DNA from: Saltatorellus ferox
Lineage (GTDB): Bacteria; Planctomycetota; UBA1135; GCA-002686595
DNA length: 64,000 nt
Assembly: GCA_007751475.1 (NCBI GenBank)
Contig: CP036434.1
Location: 4,221,524 to 4,285,523, forward strand
Direction of reading: 5' to 3'
The notes under the pieces: generated by a model
Told to the model about the DNA's origin: nothing
Database searches by the model: none
Seen by the model: only the letters and a program-made list of their open reading frames with translations
Shown: piece after piece, positions 61,764-64,000 of the stretch
Numbering within the stretch: position 1 is the stretch's first letter
Layout: the number at the start of each line of letters is the position of its first letter
Translations under genes and position numbers: made by a program

Positions 61764-62456
61764 TCAGGCGCTCTGGCGCGCCGCGGCGGCGTTCCGCTGG
61801 GCGATCTTCGAGCGGTGGGCCACGTACTCACCGACCAGCATCAGGCGCGTGTCCGTCTCCGGGGCGCCGGAGACGCTGAACTCGAGCCCGTAGATGATGG
61901 CCCCTGTCCCGAGACAGCGGTTGCGGACGCGGCTCGTGAAGACGAGCTCCTCGGCCTGGCCGGGGAGCCGCATGCGGAGCTCGATCACGTTCTGCTTGGA
62001 AAGGGTGGCCTCGTGCTCCCAGGGGATATCGATACCGATGCCGGACTTCGAGACATCCCGGGCGGCTCCGATGATGGCGCCAGGCGTGCCGGGGACCGTG
62101 AGGGTGACGGCGACGGGCTCGTCCGGGTCGGGATGGACTCGGTAGGCGCGGCGCGGCTCCAGGAGCGAGGCCAGGCTCTGGCGCGTTCGCTCGCCGAAAA
62201 GAAAGTGGTACCCCCGCTGGGTATCACCGTCGTTTCGGTAGGCGACCTTGCCGAGGGCCGAGACGCGCTCGCCGGTGTCGGCCCGGAAGAAGGCCAGCTC
62301 GCCCGCCCGTCCGACGGGTAGGAGCGGGGCGCCGCCCAGGGGGAACTCGACCTGGACGCGCACTCCGTCCACCGCGTGCCAGACGTCGGTTACGCGGCCC
62401 GGCTGACTGCCGGGGAGGCTCGGAACGGTCACGGAAACATGGCTGGGGATGGACAT
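61764..62456 (-). CDS. PilZ domain protein (c-di-GMP receptor candidate)
   Basis: A 230-residue protein. A YcgR-like N-terminal barrel (20-90) is followed by a PilZ domain with both c-di-GMP motifs: R-x-x-x-R in EPRRAYRVHPD and D-x-S-x-x-G in DVSKSGIGID. It should bind cyclic di-GMP and pass the signal to a partner, perhaps a motility or surface-attachment system. The protein encoded at 44632-45195 has a dead GGDEF domain, so the cyclase that feeds this one must be elsewhere. Confidence 0.88.
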   Translation of the reverse strand: MSIPSHVSVTVPSLPGSQPGRVTDVWHAVDGVRVQVEFPLGGAPLLPVGRAGELAFFRADTGERVSALGKVAYRNDGDTQRGYHFLFGERTRQSLASLLEPRRAYRVHPDPDEPVAVTLTVPGTPGAIIGAARDVSKSGIGIDIPWEHEATLSKQNVIELRMRLPGQAEELVFTSRVRNRCLGTGAIIYGLEFSVSGAPETDTRLMLVGEYVAHRSKIAQRNAAAARQSA

Positions 62457-62873
62457 ACTGCTTGGGGGTATCGGCTGGAGGCCCGCGTGAGTGAAGCGAC
62501 CGCGGGTGGAAAGCGATCTCCCTGGGGCGGAAACAGGACGAAACCACCTTCCCTGGGGGGCATTTCGCCCGACCTGCCAGGTGGCTCAGGTGAGGCGTGA
62601 CTGCGCCCAACTCCCGCCCCTGGGACACCGCGAGCCGTCGAGATCCGGGCCTTGTCCCGCTCCTGGGACGCAGACGGGAGGGTTCCCCCGGGCCGGCCAC
62701 GCGAAAGCGATCCGATTTTCCTCCAACGGTTTGAGCCAGAGGACGTAGCGCGCCGCCGGGACGAACTCCTTACCGTCCTTGTCCGCATCTGCACCGGGCT
62801 GTGGCCCGGCGCAGATTTCATTGCATTCCCCCCATCGTCACGGCCGGGCTCACCGGCCCCAAGATCCAGCCCC
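62457..62873. other. Gene-free spacer with leader hairpin
   Basis: These 417 bp lie between the divergent PilZ and ABC ATPase genes. No gene is seen; an in-frame upstream extension of the ATPase reads as non-family sequence. The one strong feature is the hairpin at 62787-62816. Confidence 0.5.
62787..62816 (+). terminator. Terminator-like hairpin in the ABC operon leader
   Basis: ATCTGC-A-CCGGGC (62787-62799) pairs with GCCCGG-C-GCAGAT (62804-62816), 12 pairs with one A/C mismatch and a TGTG loop, followed by TTCATTGC. It lies 58 bp before the ATPase start with no plus-strand gene in front, so it could be an attenuator. Confidence 0.5.
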
Positions 62874-63866
62874 ATGATTGAGATCCGAAACCTGACCAAG
62901 CGTTTCGGGGCCTTCACGGCGGTCAAGAACCTCAGCTTCCAGGCAGCGCCTGGTGAGGTCCTCGGCTTCCTCGGGCCCAACGGCGCGGGAAAATCCACCA
63001 CCATGAAGATGGTGACCGGATTTCTGCCACCGACCGAAGGGACCGTCATCGTTTGTGGCCACGACGTCCTCGAAGATCCCCGCGCTGCCAAGGCCCGGAT
63101 TGGCTACCTCCCCGAAGGTGCTCCCCTTTACCCGGACATGACCCCGCGCTCGATGATGAAATTCGTCGGGGCTGCTCGCGGCATGTCGAGCGGGCGCATC
63201 AAGGAGCGAATGGAAGTCGTCACCCGGCTCGTCGATCTGCACAAGGTCCTGGACCAGCGCATCGAGACGCTGTCCAAGGGCTTCAAGCGGCGGGTCGGTC
63301 TCGCGCTCGCGATCCTGCACGACCCGGACGTGCTCATCCTCGATGAGCCCACCGATGGTCTCGATCCGAACCAGAAGCACGAGGTGCGCCAGCTCATCCG
63401 CTCGATGGCGAAGGGCAAGGTGATCGTGCTTTCGACCCACATTCTGGAGGAGGTCGAGGCGGTCTGCACGCGCGCGATGATCGTGGCTGCGGGGCAGGTC
63501 TGCTTCGACGGGACGCCGGCCGAGCTTCGCGGACGATCGCGCTACGCCGGAGCGATCGAAGTCGCCGTGACCACGGCAGATGCAGAGGGCGCGCGAGCGG
63601 CGTTCGAGGCTCTCGCGAGCGTTCATTCCATCGGCGATCAGGCGATCTACGGCGAGGAGACCCGCTTCGTGCTCTTCCCCGTGAACGGCAGCCGGAACTC
63701 GCTGCTCGACGACGTTCAGCGGATCTCGACCGAAGCCTCCTGGCGCCTCGCCAGCCTGAGCGTGGATCGAGGACGAATGGACGATGTGTTCCGGACGGTC
63801 ACGAGCGAAGGACCGCAGGGCTCCAACTCGGCTGTGCAGCCCATGAAGAGCGGAGAGGTGGCCTGA
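62874..63866 (+). CDS. ABC-2 type transporter ATPase (GldA-like)
   Basis: A 330-residue ABC ATPase from ATG 62874 (MIEIRNLTKRFGAFTAV). Walker A GPNGAGKST (34-42), signature LSKGFKRRVGLALAI, Walker B DVLILDEPTDGLD and the switch STHILEEVE are complete. The C-terminal 100 residues (QLRGRSRYAGAIEVAVTTAD-type) are the extra domain found in ABC-2 exporters and GldA. The downstream permease and the C-terminal domain suggest a gliding-type or Nos-like exporter; the substrate is unknown. Confidence 0.92.
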   Translation: MIEIRNLTKRFGAFTAVKNLSFQAAPGEVLGFLGPNGAGKSTTMKMVTGFLPPTEGTVIVCGHDVLEDPRAAKARIGYLPEGAPLYPDMTPRSMMKFVGAARGMSSGRIKERMEVVTRLVDLHKVLDQRIETLSKGFKRRVGLALAILHDPDVLILDEPTDGLDPNQKHEVRQLIRSMAKGKVIVLSTHILEEVEAVCTRAMIVAAGQVCFDGTPAELRGRSRYAGAIEVAVTTADAEGARAAFEALASVHSIGDQAIYGEETRFVLFPVNGSRNSLLDDVQRISTEASWRLASLSVDRGRMDDVFRTVTSEGPQGSNSAVQPMKSGEVA

Positions 63867-63867
63867 T

Positions 63868-64000
63868 ATGCGCGGTACCCTCACGATCTTCAAGCGCGAG
63901 CTGGCGGGCTACTTCGCCACGCCGGTTGCGTACGTGTTCCTCATCATCTTCCTGATGCTGGCCGGGGTCTTTACCTGGCAGATCGGCGGCTACTACGACG
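63868..64000 (+). CDS. ABC-2 type permease, GldF-like (partial)
   Basis: The gene starts at ATG 63868, 2 bp after the ATPase stop, and runs off the window. Visible sequence MRGTLTIFKRELAGYFATPV followed by AYVFLIIFLMLAGVFTWQIG is typical of GldF/ABC-2 permeases (KRELxxYFxxPxAY). It should form the membrane channel of the transporter with the ATPase just upstream. Confidence 0.88.
   Translation, partial: MRGTLTIFKRELAGYFATPVAYVFLIIFLMLAGVFTWQIGGYYD

Overview
The window is about 64 kb of high-GC bacterial chromosome, gene-dense on both strands and cut off inside an ABC-transporter operon at the right edge. An outer membrane is implied by an LpxH-like lipid A hydrolase, a GmhB-like heptose phosphatase and many lipoprotein signals. 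Sulfatases, DUF1573, PEGA and MORN-like lipoproteins, secreted proteins with a Cys-rich C-P-C-x-N motif, an EF-P with a Pro-Gly-Asn-Trp tip and frequent TTG starts together suggest a Planctomycetota-like (PVC group) bacterium. This is an inference from gene style; no rRNA is present to test it. I see no prophage, insertion sequence or CRISPR array.

Layout. 1-12 kb: GT-C glycosyltransferase, Asp-box (BNR) protein and PLP aminotransferase on the minus strand; a small lipoprotein; htpG; a secreted matrixin-like metalloprotease; an unknown secreted protein; two MORN-like proteins. 12-20.5 kb: a 750-bp gene-free stretch with an RNA-like hairpin, a Fis-type regulator, then a plus-strand cluster (thioredoxin-fold protein, GT-C transferase, small membrane protein, sulfatase-fold lipoprotein with Thr in place of the usual catalytic Cys/Ser, DUF1573 lipoprotein). 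20.5-30 kb: a palindromic repeat block, a YhaO/YhaN (Mre11/Rad50-like) pair, tyrS, a lipoprotein and rpsA. 30-40 kb: a 1136-residue orphan protein and three secreted proteins sharing one Cys-rich domain (alpha/beta hydrolase, true sulfatase, LamG protein). 40-50.5 kb: cmk, a serine hydrolase, a four-gene regulatory operon (FHA-like, degenerate GGDEF, NtrC-type activator, LpxH), a secreted unknown, rpoN and efp. 50.5-64 kb: GT-C transferase, PEGA lipoprotein, gmhB-purQ, two paralogous lipoproteins, purD-GT2-fur operon, tRNA-Arg, SRPBCC protein, M14 carboxypeptidase, coiled-coil membrane protein, PilZ protein, and an ABC ATPase with its permease.

Two themes stand out. First, short tandem repeats (12-17 bp) recur. 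At three unrelated genes (cmk, efp, the SRPBCC gene) the repeat starts exactly on the stop codon, so the stop is copied downstream; with 13- and 17-bp units the copied stops fall in all three frames. Second, three neighbouring exported proteins carry versions of one Cys-rich beta-type domain, at the N-terminus in one and the C-terminus in two. The sigma-54 gene and a sigma-54 activator lie 3.5 kb apart, and the rpoN ribosome-binding site is folded into a hairpin.
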